Below are positions 56,524 through 64,000 of a stretch of DNA of 64,000 nucleotides, in pieces; position 1 is the first letter of the stretch; every line of letters starts with the position of its first letter. This stretch comes from Rhizobium sp. SSA_523. Its GTDB lineage: Bacteria > Pseudomonadota > Alphaproteobacteria > Rhizobiales > Rhizobiaceae. The notes beneath the pieces are model-generated. The model saw only the letters and a program-made list of their open reading frames with translations, searched no databases and had not been told where the DNA came from. The translations under genes were made by a program, and so were the position numbers. The DNA lies in the NCBI RefSeq assembly GCF_030435705.1, contig NZ_CP129382.1, positions 806,001-870,000 on the forward strand. Reading direction: 5' to 3'.

Positions 56524-57522
56524 TTGAGTCCTGCCGATCTTGCATCCCCCTTTGCTCTCGCGACGGTTCCCATCCGGAACCGGCTCGTGCTTGCGCCCAT
56601 GTCAGGCGTCACCGACCTGCCGTTCCGGCAGCTCGCCTGGCGCTACGGCGCAGGCCTGGTGGTGACGGAAATGGTGGCAAGCCGCGAGCTGGCGCATAAT
56701 AAGGGCGAGTCCTGGGAAAGGCTGAAAGGCACCGGTATCTCGCCGCATATGGTGCAGCTTGCGGGCCGGGAGGCGCATTACATGGCGGAGGCGGCGCGGA
56801 TCTGCGAAGCCAATGGCGCCGATATCATCGACATCAACATGGGATGTCCCGCCAAGAAAGTGACGGGCGGCTATTCCGGCTCGGCCCTGATGCGGGATCC
56901 CGATCACGCCCTGTCGCTGATCGAGGCGGTTGTGGGAGCGGTCAGCGTGCCCGTCACCGTGAAGATGCGGCTCGGCTGGGACGAGCAGTCGATCAACGCG
57001 CCGCACATTGCCGCGCGCGCCGAAAGCGCCGGCGTGAGCCTGATCACCGTGCATGGCCGCACGCGCATGCAATTCTACGAGGGCCGCGCCGATTGGGACG
57101 CGATTCGCCAGGTGAGGGACGCCATCCGCATCCCGCTCATCGCCAATGGCGACGTCGAGACCGTCGAGGATGCAGCCGAGATCTTGCGCCGGTCCGGAGC
57201 CGATGCCGTGATGGTCGGCCGCGGCGCACAGGGACGCCCCTGGCATTGCGGCGTGCTGGCCGGCGCGCCGGAGCCGGGAGCGCAGGAGCGCGCCGATATT
57301 GCCTGCGAACATTATGAGATGATGCTGCAATTCTACGGCCGCGAGGCCGGGCTGCGCCACGCCCGCAAACATGTCGGCTGGTATCTCGATCGGAATGCCG
57401 CTGATCTGGCCCCCGCCGTCAAGGCGGCTGTCATGACGCAACGAGATCCTGACAGGGTCTTGCAGGTGCTTCAGCAGGAAATTGCAGGAAATGCCGGACA
57501 AGCGTCCAGGGAGGCCGCATGA
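56524..57522 (+). CDS. dusB: tRNA dihydrouridine synthase DusB (NifR3)
   Basis: FMN-dependent enzyme, 332 aa, that reduces uridine in tRNA. The TIM-barrel motifs are [36 protein letters not shown] with the catalytic cysteine, [14 protein letters not shown] and [11 protein letters not shown]. The only start that keeps the family N-terminus is a TTG at 56524, without a clear ribosome binding site. It heads the classical nifR3-ntrB-ntrC operon and overlaps ntrB by four bases (ATGA). Confidence 0.93.
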   Translation: MSPADLASPFALATVPIRNRLVLAPMSGVTDLPFRQLAWRYGAGLVVTEMVASRELAHNKGESWERLKGTGISPHMVQLAGREAHYMAEAARICEANGADIIDINMGCPAKKVTGGYSGSALMRDPDHALSLIEAVVGAVSVPVTVKMRLGWDEQSINAPHIAARAESAGVSLITVHGRTRMQFYEGRADWDAIRQVRDAIRIPLIANGDVETVEDAAEILRRSGADAVMVGRGAQGRPWHCGVLAGAPEPGAQERADIACEHYEMMLQFYGREAGLRHARKHVGWYLDRNAADLAPAVKAAVMTQRDPDRVLQVLQQEIAGNAGQASREAA

Positions 57523-58667
57523 GTGCAACTGAGGGTGATCAGGGCGGCAATGCGCTGGCCATGGCGGTCCTGAATTCCGTCCAGAATCCCGTCATTCTCG
57601 TCAATGAAGAGGGGCGGATCGCGTTTGCCAATTGGGAGGCGGAAGCCTTTTTCGGCGCCAGCACCACGCATCTGGCGCGCAACAAGATCTCCACCTTCAT
57701 TCCCTTCGGCAGCCCGCTTCTGGCGCTGATCGATCAGGTGCGCGAGCGCAAGGCCCCCGTCAACGAATATCGCGTCGATCTCTCATCGCCGCGCCTCGGG
57801 CAGGACAAGCTGGTGGATCTGTACGTCGCGCCGGTCGTCAGCGAGCCGGGCTCTGTGGTGGTGGTCTTTCAGGAACGCAGCATGGCCGACAAGATCGACC
57901 GTCAGCTGACGCACCGGGCCGCGGCACGCTCCGTGACCGGGCTTGCCTCCATGCTGGCGCATGAGATCAAGAACCCGCTATCGGGCATTCGCGGCGCGGC
58001 GCAGCTTCTGGAGACCTCCGTTGCCGATGAAGATCGCTCTCTGACGCGGCTCATCTGCGACGAGACGGATCGGATCGTCTCGCTCGTCGACCGTATGGAG
58101 GTCTTTTCCGATGAGCGTCCGGTGGATCGCGCACCCTTGAACATTCACGCGATCCTGGATCATGTGAAGGCCGTGGCCAAGGCCGGCTTTGCGCGCGACA
58201 TCAAGATCGTCGAAAATTACGATCCGTCTCTGCCGCCCGTCTATGCCAATCGCGACCAGCTTGTGCAGGTCTTCCTCAATCTCATCAAGAATGCCGCGGA
58301 AGCGATCGGCGGCCAGCCGGATGGCGAGATCCTCCTCACCACGGCCTATCGTCCGGGCATCAGGCTCTCCGTCGCCGGCACCCGCGAAAAGATCTCCCTG
58401 CCGCTGGAGTTCTGCGTGATCGATAACGGGCCGGGCGTTCCGCCCGATCTGCTGCCGCATCTCTTCGACCCCTTCATCACCACCAAGACCAATGGCTCAG
58501 GCCTTGGTCTGGCGCTCGTGGCCAAGATCATCGGCGGACATGGCGGCATCATCGAATGCGACAGCCAGGCCCGCCGCACCGTCTTCCGCGTCCTCATGCC
58601 GATGCACAAGGATGGCGGTTCGAGCGAAGATAGCCGTTCCATGACTACGACAGGAAGCCTGAAATGA
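57519..58667 (+). CDS. ntrB: nitrogen regulation sensor kinase NtrB
   Basis: Soluble histidine kinase, 382 aa, that phosphorylates or dephosphorylates NtrC according to PII signals. A PAS domain lies in residues 15-120, the phosphoacceptor is His148 in [13 protein letters not shown], and the ATP-binding domain shows [11 protein letters not shown] (N box), DNGPGVP (G1) and [20 protein letters not shown] (G2). ATGA overlaps couple it to dusB and ntrC. Confidence 0.96.
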   Translation: MSATEGDQGGNALAMAVLNSVQNPVILVNEEGRIAFANWEAEAFFGASTTHLARNKISTFIPFGSPLLALIDQVRERKAPVNEYRVDLSSPRLGQDKLVDLYVAPVVSEPGSVVVVFQERSMADKIDRQLTHRAAARSVTGLASMLAHEIKNPLSGIRGAAQLLETSVADEDRSLTRLICDETDRIVSLVDRMEVFSDERPVDRAPLNIHAILDHVKAVAKAGFARDIKIVENYDPSLPPVYANRDQLVQVFLNLIKNAAEAIGGQPDGEILLTTAYRPGIRLSVAGTREKISLPLEFCVIDNGPGVPPDLLPHLFDPFITTKTNGSGLGLALVAKIIGGHGGIIECDSQARRTVFRVLMPMHKDGGSSEDSRSMTTTGSLK

Positions 58668-60115
58668 CCGCTACGATCCTTGTCGCCGACGATGATGCGG
58701 CCATCCGCACCGTCTTGAACCAGGCGCTCACCCGTGCCGGCTATGATGTCCGTATCACCTCGAACGCGGCGACGCTGTGGCGCTGGATTTCGGCGGGGGA
58801 CGGCGATCTGGTGGTGACGGATGTCGTGATGCCGGATGAAAACGCCTTCGACCTTCTGCCGCGGATCAAGAAGGCGCGGCCGGAGCTGCCGGTCCTGGTC
58901 ATGAGCGCGCAGAACACGTTCATGACGGCGATCAAGGCCTCGGAAAAGGGCGCCTATGACTATCTTCCCAAACCCTTCGACCTGACGGAGCTGATCGCCA
59001 TCATCGGACGGGCGCTTGCCGAACCCAAGCGCAAGCCGGCGAAACTGGACGATGATTCGCAGGACGGGATGCCGCTGGTGGGCCGGTCTGCGGCCATGCA
59101 GGAGATCTACCGCGTTCTGGCCCGGCTGATGCAGACGGATCTGACGCTGATGATCACCGGCGAATCGGGAACGGGCAAGGAGCTGGTGGCGCGCGCGCTG
59201 CATGATTACGGCAAGCGCCGCAACGGTCCTTTCGTGGCCATCAATATGGCTGCCATTCCGCGAGATCTGATCGAGTCGGAATTGTTCGGCCATGAGAAGG
59301 GTGCCTTTACCGGCGCGCAGAACCGTTCTACCGGCCGTTTCGAGCAGGCCGAAGGCGGCACCTTGTTTCTCGACGAAATCGGCGACATGCCGATGGATGC
59401 GCAGACCCGGCTCCTCAGGGTTCTGCAGCAGGGCGAGTATACGACGGTTGGCGGTCGGACGCCGATCCGCACCGATGTCCGGATTGTCGCAGCGACCAAC
59501 AAGGATCTGAAGCAGCTGATCAATCAGGGCCTGTTTCGCGAGGATCTCTATTACCGGCTGAACGTCGTGCCGCTGCGCTTGCCGCCCCTGCGGGACCGGG
59601 CCGAGGATATTCCCGATCTTGTCCGGCACTTCATGCAGCAGGGCGAGAAGGAGGGGCTCGAAACCAAGCGCTTCGATAATGAGGCGCTGGAGATCATGAA
59701 GGCCTATGCCTGGCCGGGCAATGTTCGCGAACTGGAAAACCTCGTCCGCCGCCTGATGGCGCTCTATCCGCAGGACGTCATCACGCGCGAGATCATGGAT
59801 CAGGAGCTGCGTTCGGATGTGCCCGACAGCCCGATCGACAAGATGGGCGCCCGGCAGGGCAATCTCACCATTGCTCAGGCGGTCGAGGAGAATATGCGCT
59901 CCTATTTCGCCAGCTTCGGCGACAATCTGCCGCCGCCCGGCCTTTACGATCGCGTGCTGACGGAAATGGAATACCCGCTGATCCTGGCGGCCCTGACGGC
60001 CACCCGCGGCAATCAGATCAAGGCTGCTGATCTTCTGGGATTGAATCGCAACACGCTGCGCAAGAAGATCAGGGAACTCGGTGTCTCGGTCTATCGCAGC
60101 TCGAGAACGACTTAG
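58664..60115 (+). CDS. ntrC: nitrogen regulation response regulator NtrC
   Basis: Sigma-54 activator, 483 aa. The receiver has Asp53 ([10 protein letters not shown]) as phosphorylation site and Lys103. The AAA+ domain has Walker A GESGTGKE, the sigma-54 contact loop GAFTGA and Walker [10 protein letters not shown]. The C-terminal Fis-type helix-turn-helix reads [26 protein letters not shown]. It activates nitrogen-assimilation genes when NtrB is in kinase mode. No obvious terminator follows before the convergent receptor gene. Confidence 0.97.
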   Translation: MTATILVADDDAAIRTVLNQALTRAGYDVRITSNAATLWRWISAGDGDLVVTDVVMPDENAFDLLPRIKKARPELPVLVMSAQNTFMTAIKASEKGAYDYLPKPFDLTELIAIIGRALAEPKRKPAKLDDDSQDGMPLVGRSAAMQEIYRVLARLMQTDLTLMITGESGTGKELVARALHDYGKRRNGPFVAINMAAIPRDLIESELFGHEKGAFTGAQNRSTGRFEQAEGGTLFLDEIGDMPMDAQTRLLRVLQQGEYTTVGGRTPIRTDVRIVAATNKDLKQLINQGLFREDLYYRLNVVPLRLPPLRDRAEDIPDLVRHFMQQGEKEGLETKRFDNEALEIMKAYAWPGNVRELENLVRRLMALYPQDVITREIMDQELRSDVPDSPIDKMGARQGNLTIAQAVEENMRSYFASFGDNLPPPGLYDRVLTEMEYPLILAALTATRGNQIKAADLLGLNRNTLRKKIRELGVSVYRSSRTT

Positions 60116-60190
60116 TCCCGCACGCGGTGCGTCGAGAAAAGACTCCGTAGCGGCGGGCCGTTTCCGGTTATTCGCCCGACGCTAAAGGCC

Positions 60191-61984
60191 CTAGAAGTCC
60201 TCCCAGTTCTCGGTCTTGAGTGCCGCGTTGCCGCGCGTTGAAAGCGGCAGTCTGGAGCCGTAGCTTGCCGCAGGCGCTGAGGATCTGGGCGCAGGGCGCC
60301 GCGACCCCGCTGCAGCACCGCCCGTCCGTCCGGCCGAGGCGCTGCCATGGCCGATATCGAACTGACCGATCAATTCGAACAGGCGCTCGGCCTCGCGCGC
60401 CAGGCTATGGGCGGCGGCGGAGGTTTGCTCCACCATGGCCGCATTCTGCTGCGTGCCCTGGTCCATCGTGTTGACGGCGATATTGATTTCCTTCAGGCCG
60501 GTTGCCTGCTCGCGGGCGCCTTCGACAATCGCACCGACATTGCTGTCGACCTGCAGCACCTGGGCAACGATTTCCTGCAGCACCTTGCCCGTATCGCCCA
60601 CCAGTGTCACACCGTTCTTCACATGGTCATTGGAGGCCGAGATCAGTGCCTTGATCTCCTTGGCTGCCTTGGCCGATCGCTGGGCGAGTTCGCGCACCTC
60701 CTGCGCCACGACGGCAAAGCCCTTGCCAGCCTCGCCGGCGCGTGCGGCCTCGACACCGGCATTCAGCGCCAGAAGATTGGTCTGAAAGGCAATTTCATCG
60801 ATCACGCCGATAATATTGCCGATCTCGCCTGCCGATTGCTCGATCCGCCCCATGGCGTCCACGGTTTGGCGCACGACCTGACCCGAATATTCCGCGTTTT
60901 CCTTTGTGCGGCGCACGAGGCGACCTGCTTCCTGCGCCCGGTTGCTGGAATCGGCACCGGTCGTGGTGATCTCCTCGAGCGCGGCGGCGGTTTCCTCCAC
61001 CGAAGCGGCCTGCTGTTCCGTTCGGCGGGCGAGATCGTTGGAGGCCGTCTGGATTTCCTGCGAGGCAGCCGCGATGGCGCCGGCATTTTCCAGGATCGTC
61101 TCCAGCGTACCGCGGAGCTTGGCCGCAGTGGCATTGTAATCCTGGCGCAATTGATCGAGCGCAGGCAGGAACGGCTTTGCCAATTCCTGCGTCAGATCGC
61201 CATCCGACATGGCCTGCAGGGCCTCGGCAAGCTGGCGGACATTGGTCACCCGCTCGCTCACATCGGTGGCAAATTTCACCACCTTGAAGACCTTGCCATT
61301 CATGTCGAAGATCGGATTGTAGGAGGCCTGGATATAGACCTTCCGGCCGCCTTTTCCGATGCGTTCGAATTCATCGGCAATGAAGATCCCCGCGGCAAGC
61401 TTTGCCCAGAACTGCTGGTATTCCGCGCTCTGCACATAGGCAGGGTCGCAGAACATTGCATGCCGCTGGCCCTTGATATCGGCAAGTTGATACCCGAGTG
61501 CGGACAGAAAGTTTTCGTTCGCCCCGAGGATCTCGCCGGTGGGCGTGAATTCGATCATCGCCTGAGCGCGGGAAATTGCGTCCAGCTTGCCGGCATCTTC
61601 CGCCGATCGCAGTTTGTGCGCGGTAATGTCCGTTGCGAACTTGACCACTTTGTAGGGCTTGCCGCCGCGAAAGACAGGATTGTAGGAGGCTTCGATCCAG
61701 ACCTCCGCGCCGCTTTTGGTGATCCGCTTGTACTGGCGGCGATCATACTCGCCGCGGCCAAGCTTGGCCCAGAACTGGGTGTAATCGCCCGAGGCGGCCT
61801 CGGACGGCTCAACGAATATGCGATGATGCTTGCCGATTATTTCCTCCAGCCGATAGCCGAGGGCGTTGCAGAAATTCTCGTTCGCCGTCAGGATCGTGCC
61901 GTCCAGCTTGAATTCGATGATCGCCTGCGACTTGCCGACTGCCTCAAGCACTGCCCTGTCGTCCGCTCCGCCCCATATTCGCAT
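60191..61984 (-). CDS. soluble PAS-PAS methyl-accepting chemotaxis protein
   Basis: A 597-aa receptor without membrane segments. Two closely similar PAS domains (about residues 10-115 and 130-240; both contain the NENF-ALGY and YKRITK/FERIGK-type segments and end VVKFATDxT/S) look like an internal duplication. A HAMP-like stretch and the signalling coiled coil (IIGVIDEIAFQTNLLALNAGVEAARAG) follow. The C-terminus is NWEDF, a CheR/CheB-tethering pentapeptide. This suggests cytoplasmic redox or ligand sensing with its own adaptation. GAGGAGG precedes the ATG at 61984. Convergent with ntrC, divergent from the AraC gene. Confidence 0.92.
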   Translation of the reverse strand: MRIWGGADDRAVLEAVGKSQAIIEFKLDGTILTANENFCNALGYRLEEIIGKHHRIFVEPSEAASGDYTQFWAKLGRGEYDRRQYKRITKSGAEVWIEASYNPVFRGGKPYKVVKFATDITAHKLRSAEDAGKLDAISRAQAMIEFTPTGEILGANENFLSALGYQLADIKGQRHAMFCDPAYVQSAEYQQFWAKLAAGIFIADEFERIGKGGRKVYIQASYNPIFDMNGKVFKVVKFATDVSERVTNVRQLAEALQAMSDGDLTQELAKPFLPALDQLRQDYNATAAKLRGTLETILENAGAIAAASQEIQTASNDLARRTEQQAASVEETAAALEEITTTGADSSNRAQEAGRLVRRTKENAEYSGQVVRQTVDAMGRIEQSAGEIGNIIGVIDEIAFQTNLLALNAGVEAARAGEAGKGFAVVAQEVRELAQRSAKAAKEIKALISASNDHVKNGVTLVGDTGKVLQEIVAQVLQVDSNVGAIVEGAREQATGLKEINIAVNTMDQGTQQNAAMVEQTSAAAHSLAREAERLFELIGQFDIGHGSASAGRTGGAAAGSRRPAPRSSAPAASYGSRLPLSTRGNAALKTENWEDF

Positions 61985-62225
61985 CTTAGCCTCCTCGTGC
62001 CTTGCAGCGCTGCTTTGAGGTCCGGCGGTATCCGCGACGCCCAAGCAAGATAATGTCTCATGTCCCAATTCTTGGGGCAGACACCTTTACAGAGCATCAA
62101 CATTACCGATGCATATTAGCTTATCCTGCTGGTTTTCGCGTTTTTTTGCTTTACCTGCGCTCCGGTCCCTATTGTAATGCGATCAATGTAAGCCTGCTGC
62201 AATCTTGAGTGTGTAGGTGGAGGGC
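61985..62225. promoter_or_regulatory. shared divergent promoter region of receptor and AraC genes
   Basis: 241 bases, AT-rich in the middle. For the AraC gene TTGCTT (62147-62152), 18 bases and TATTGT (about 62171-62176) is a candidate promoter. I see no clear direct repeats for the AraC protein itself, although such a site would be expected. Confidence 0.35.
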
Positions 62226-63110
62226 ATGGGACAGCAAGACGAACTTCGACTCACTTTCGCCGATCCGGTTCGCTCGACCGAAATCCACGCGATCCGCAAT
62301 TTCCGCGGCATCAGCCTGCAATATTCGCGGCTCCATCTTCCGGCGGAATACGAGTTCGCCTGGGAAGGGCAGGGCCATTATCTCGCGTATCACGATCTGA
62401 TTCTGGCGGATGGCGAGATGGAGGTTCTCGGCGAAACGCCAATTGCCGGCGGCGATCTGCGCGACCGCATGACCTATGTGCCGCAGGGCCAGACGATCAA
62501 GGGCTGGGCGAAGCCCGTCGATCGTCCCAATGCATTCACCGTCCTCTGTTTCGATCCCGGGATCGTCCGCACTGAGTTGGAAAGCGAATTCGCCGCATTC
62601 GAGCCTCATCCGCAGATCTATTTCCAGGATTTCGACCTCGGCGCGACCATGAGCAAGCTGGCGCGCTTGATGGCGAATCCGCTTCAGGCGGCGTCGAGCC
62701 TCTATCTCGAAACGGTCAGCCTGACCGCGACGCTGGAGCTTTTGCGAATCAATTTCGGGCAAAGCCGCAGGAAGGGCCAGCCAGCGCAACTGAGCCAGGC
62801 CCAGTGCCGGCAATTGCTGGATTATATCGAGGAGCATCTTGCTGAAGAGATCGGCCTTTCCGACCTCGCGGCGCTTGCCGGCCTCAGCCGGTTTCACTTC
62901 TCTCGCGCCTTCAAGGCGAGCTTCCACGAAGCGCCTTATCAGCTGGTTCTGCGCAAGCGTGTCGAGCGCGCGAAACTCATGCTGGCGCAGACGCGTCTGT
63001 CGGTCCACGACGTGGCTTTGGCCTGCGGCTTCAGCAATGCAGCGCAACTGGGGCGGATTTTCCGCAACCTGGTCGGGCGCACACCCCTGGCCTTCCGCAA
63101 GACCGCGTGA
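62226..63110 (+). CDS. AraC family transcriptional regulator
   Basis: A 294-aa regulator. The N-terminal 180 residues form a sensor domain without close identity to a named effector family. The C-terminal AraC DNA-binding domain has two helix-turn-helices: LSDLAALAGLSRFHFSRAFKASFHEAPYQLVL and VHDVALACGFSNAAQLGRIFRNLVGRTPLAF. GGAGG lies immediately before the ATG at 62226; a GTG nine bases earlier is an alternative. It is divergent from the chemoreceptor gene and may control it. Confidence 0.88.
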   Translation: MGQQDELRLTFADPVRSTEIHAIRNFRGISLQYSRLHLPAEYEFAWEGQGHYLAYHDLILADGEMEVLGETPIAGGDLRDRMTYVPQGQTIKGWAKPVDRPNAFTVLCFDPGIVRTELESEFAAFEPHPQIYFQDFDLGATMSKLARLMANPLQAASSLYLETVSLTATLELLRINFGQSRRKGQPAQLSQAQCRQLLDYIEEHLAEEIGLSDLAALAGLSRFHFSRAFKASFHEAPYQLVLRKRVERAKLMLAQTRLSVHDVALACGFSNAAQLGRIFRNLVGRTPLAFRKTA

Positions 63111-63468
63111 GTGGCGGACGGCGGATCCGGTCACGCTATCCGTGCATCGCGCCCGGACAGGCAACGGCAAGGGTCCTTCGCAGCGGCTCACAACCAGTGC
63201 GAGCGGGTGACATCGCATCCTCCCGAGGTTACCGGGGGATGCGCAGCCCTTGACACCCTTGCGGCGCTCGTTGCATTTTCGCCACAAAGTGTTGCTCAAT
63301 CGTCACGCAGGCGGTAGGTATGAGGGCGCCAGCCCTTCTCCGGCTGAAGCATGATCGACGGTGCGGAGCCTGCGGCGCGCGCCAAGCATCGGAAATGCGC
63401 CTGACGAGCCAGGCTTGTCGAAATCGCAGCATCGAAGGTCGAACCCAGCGGGAAGGGAAGTTTTGCGG
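63111..63468. other. araC-ntrY intergenic region, 358 bp
   Basis: Contains the hairpin listed at 63214-63243 and a TTGACA (63250-63255) without a good minus-10 at the right distance. No gene is seen. It must hold the promoter for ntrY, because ntrC transcription is interrupted by the opposing receptor gene. Confidence 0.45.
63214..63243 (+). terminator. stem-loop downstream of the AraC gene
   Basis: CGCATCC-T-CCCG (63214-63225) pairs with CGGGGGATGCG (63233-63243), with one bulged T and a seven-base loop. No T-run follows; likely the 3' end of the AraC mRNA. Confidence 0.55.
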
Positions 63469-64000
63469 ATGACCGATTCTTCGCCGACGGCAGCCAGCGA
63501 CGAGGTCGCGGTATCCGTGCAGGATCGCCGGGCCGTCTTCGCCTTGCCTGGCCTGCTTCTGGCCGGCGGCGCGCTTCTATGCGCGATCATGACTCTCTTC
63601 GTGCTGATGGGCGTCACGCCGATCGCGCCGACCACCAATGTGGTCATCGCCTCCGCCGCCCTCAATGCCGTCTTCGTGCTGGGCCTGATCTATCTGATCG
63701 GCCGCGAAGTGGGACGCCTGTTGAAGGCGCGCAAGCGCGGCCGCGCGGCAGCGCGCCTGCATGTGCGAATCGTCGTCTTGTTCTCGATCGTCGCGATCAC
63801 CCCGGCAGTACTCGTGGCGATCTTTGCCAGCCTCACCCTCAATGTCGGCCTTGATCGCTGGTTCTCGCTGCGCACCCAGTCCATCGTCCAGTCCTCTCTC
63901 GATGTGGCGCGCGCCTATATGCTGGAAAATGCCAGCTATCTGCAGGGCCAGACGGTCTCCATGGCAAACGATCTGGAGCGCAACCGCGCGACCTTCTACC
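63469..64000 (+). CDS. ntrY: nitrogen regulation sensor kinase NtrY (5' part)
   Basis: Partial gene running off the window: 177 codons and one base are visible. An ATG at 63469 follows GGAAGGGAAG. The N-terminal part is that of NtrY: three membrane segments (about residues 23-47, 57-80 and 98-122), separated by the arginine/lysine-rich GRLLKARKRGRAAARLHVRI, then the start of the periplasmic domain (WFSLRTQSIVQSSLDVARAYM, ASYLQGQTVSMANDL). NtrYX works beside NtrBC in nitrogen and redox control. The kinase domain and ntrX lie beyond the end. Confidence 0.9.
   Translation, partial: MTDSSPTAASDEVAVSVQDRRAVFALPGLLLAGGALLCAIMTLFVLMGVTPIAPTTNVVIASAALNAVFVLGLIYLIGREVGRLLKARKRGRAAARLHVRIVVLFSIVAITPAVLVAIFASLTLNVGLDRWFSLRTQSIVQSSLDVARAYMLENASYLQGQTVSMANDLERNRATFY

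Noticed and set aside
60347..62053. 568-codon open frame antisense to the chemoreceptor
   Set aside because: Complement of a highly repetitive coiled-coil gene; the receptor has clear domains, a good start site and an NWEDF end.
63250..63278. TTGACA-led promoter of ntrY
   Set aside because: No acceptable minus-10 at 16-18 bases; kept only as a remark on the intergenic region.

Overview
The window is about 62% GC and reads as core chromosome of an alphaproteobacterium of the Rhizobiaceae (Rhizobium, Agrobacterium or a close relative). The pointers are an aapJQMP general amino-acid transporter, LpxI in the lipid A pathway, an IspDF fusion, a pyruvate dehydrogenase E1-beta with its own lipoyl domain, the dusB(nifR3)-ntrBC-ntrYX nitrogen regulon, EipB, DUF3126, a phasin, and a GTTC-N7-GTTC SOS box upstream of lexA. 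I saw no rRNA, tRNA, CRISPR array, transposase or phage gene.

Layout. 1-2.7 kb is poorly conserved: small hypothetical proteins, a probable small RNA with an intrinsic terminator, a 15-bp tandem repeat and an exported beta-rich protein. 2.7-7.1 kb is the aap transporter on the minus strand, with metC divergent from it. 8.7-12.4 kb holds a flavin monooxygenase, a zf-CHCC protein, an alpha/beta hydrolase, cysE and DUF3126. 12.6-16.1 kb has a phasin, clpS and clpA. 16.5-18.8 kb has azlCD and a membrane GGDEF protein. An unusually structured intergenic region follows (18.8-19.35 kb). 19.35-22.2 kb is a tight ridA-gdpD-FemAB/GNAT-HIT operon. 22.3-23.6 kb has eipB and a small STY0301-like secreted protein.

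23.9-37.2 kb is one plus-strand block for translation and envelope building: rpsB, tsf, pyrH, frr, uppS, cdsA, rseP, bamA, lpxD, fabZ, lpxA, lpxI, lpxB. It supplies ribosomal and elongation factors, UMP, undecaprenyl phosphate, CDP-diacylglycerol, outer-membrane assembly and lipid A. 37.4-45 kb holds gltA, comEC, lexA, kdsA and eno. 45.2-53.5 kb holds ftsB and the pyruvate dehydrogenase cluster (pdhA, pdhB, pdhC, lpd, lipA), where LipA makes the lipoyl cofactor used by PdhB and PdhC. 53.6-56.2 kb has a tiny conserved-looking protein, a Coq10/RatA-type START protein, cinA and ispDF. 56.5-64 kb has dusB-ntrB-ntrC, then a soluble chemoreceptor and an AraC regulator, and then the start of ntrY, cut by the window edge.

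Most genes are intact housekeeping genes. The most interesting signals are the receptor/AraC pair separating ntrBC from ntrY, a dyad over the phasin promoter resembling a PhaR operator, a candidate sRNA at about 0.6-0.78 kb, a mosaic palindromic element between cdsA and rseP, the cruciform-rich region upstream of the GGDEF gene, and a lexA-kdsA junction that looks rearranged. I found no strong evidence for a wholly new multi-gene system.
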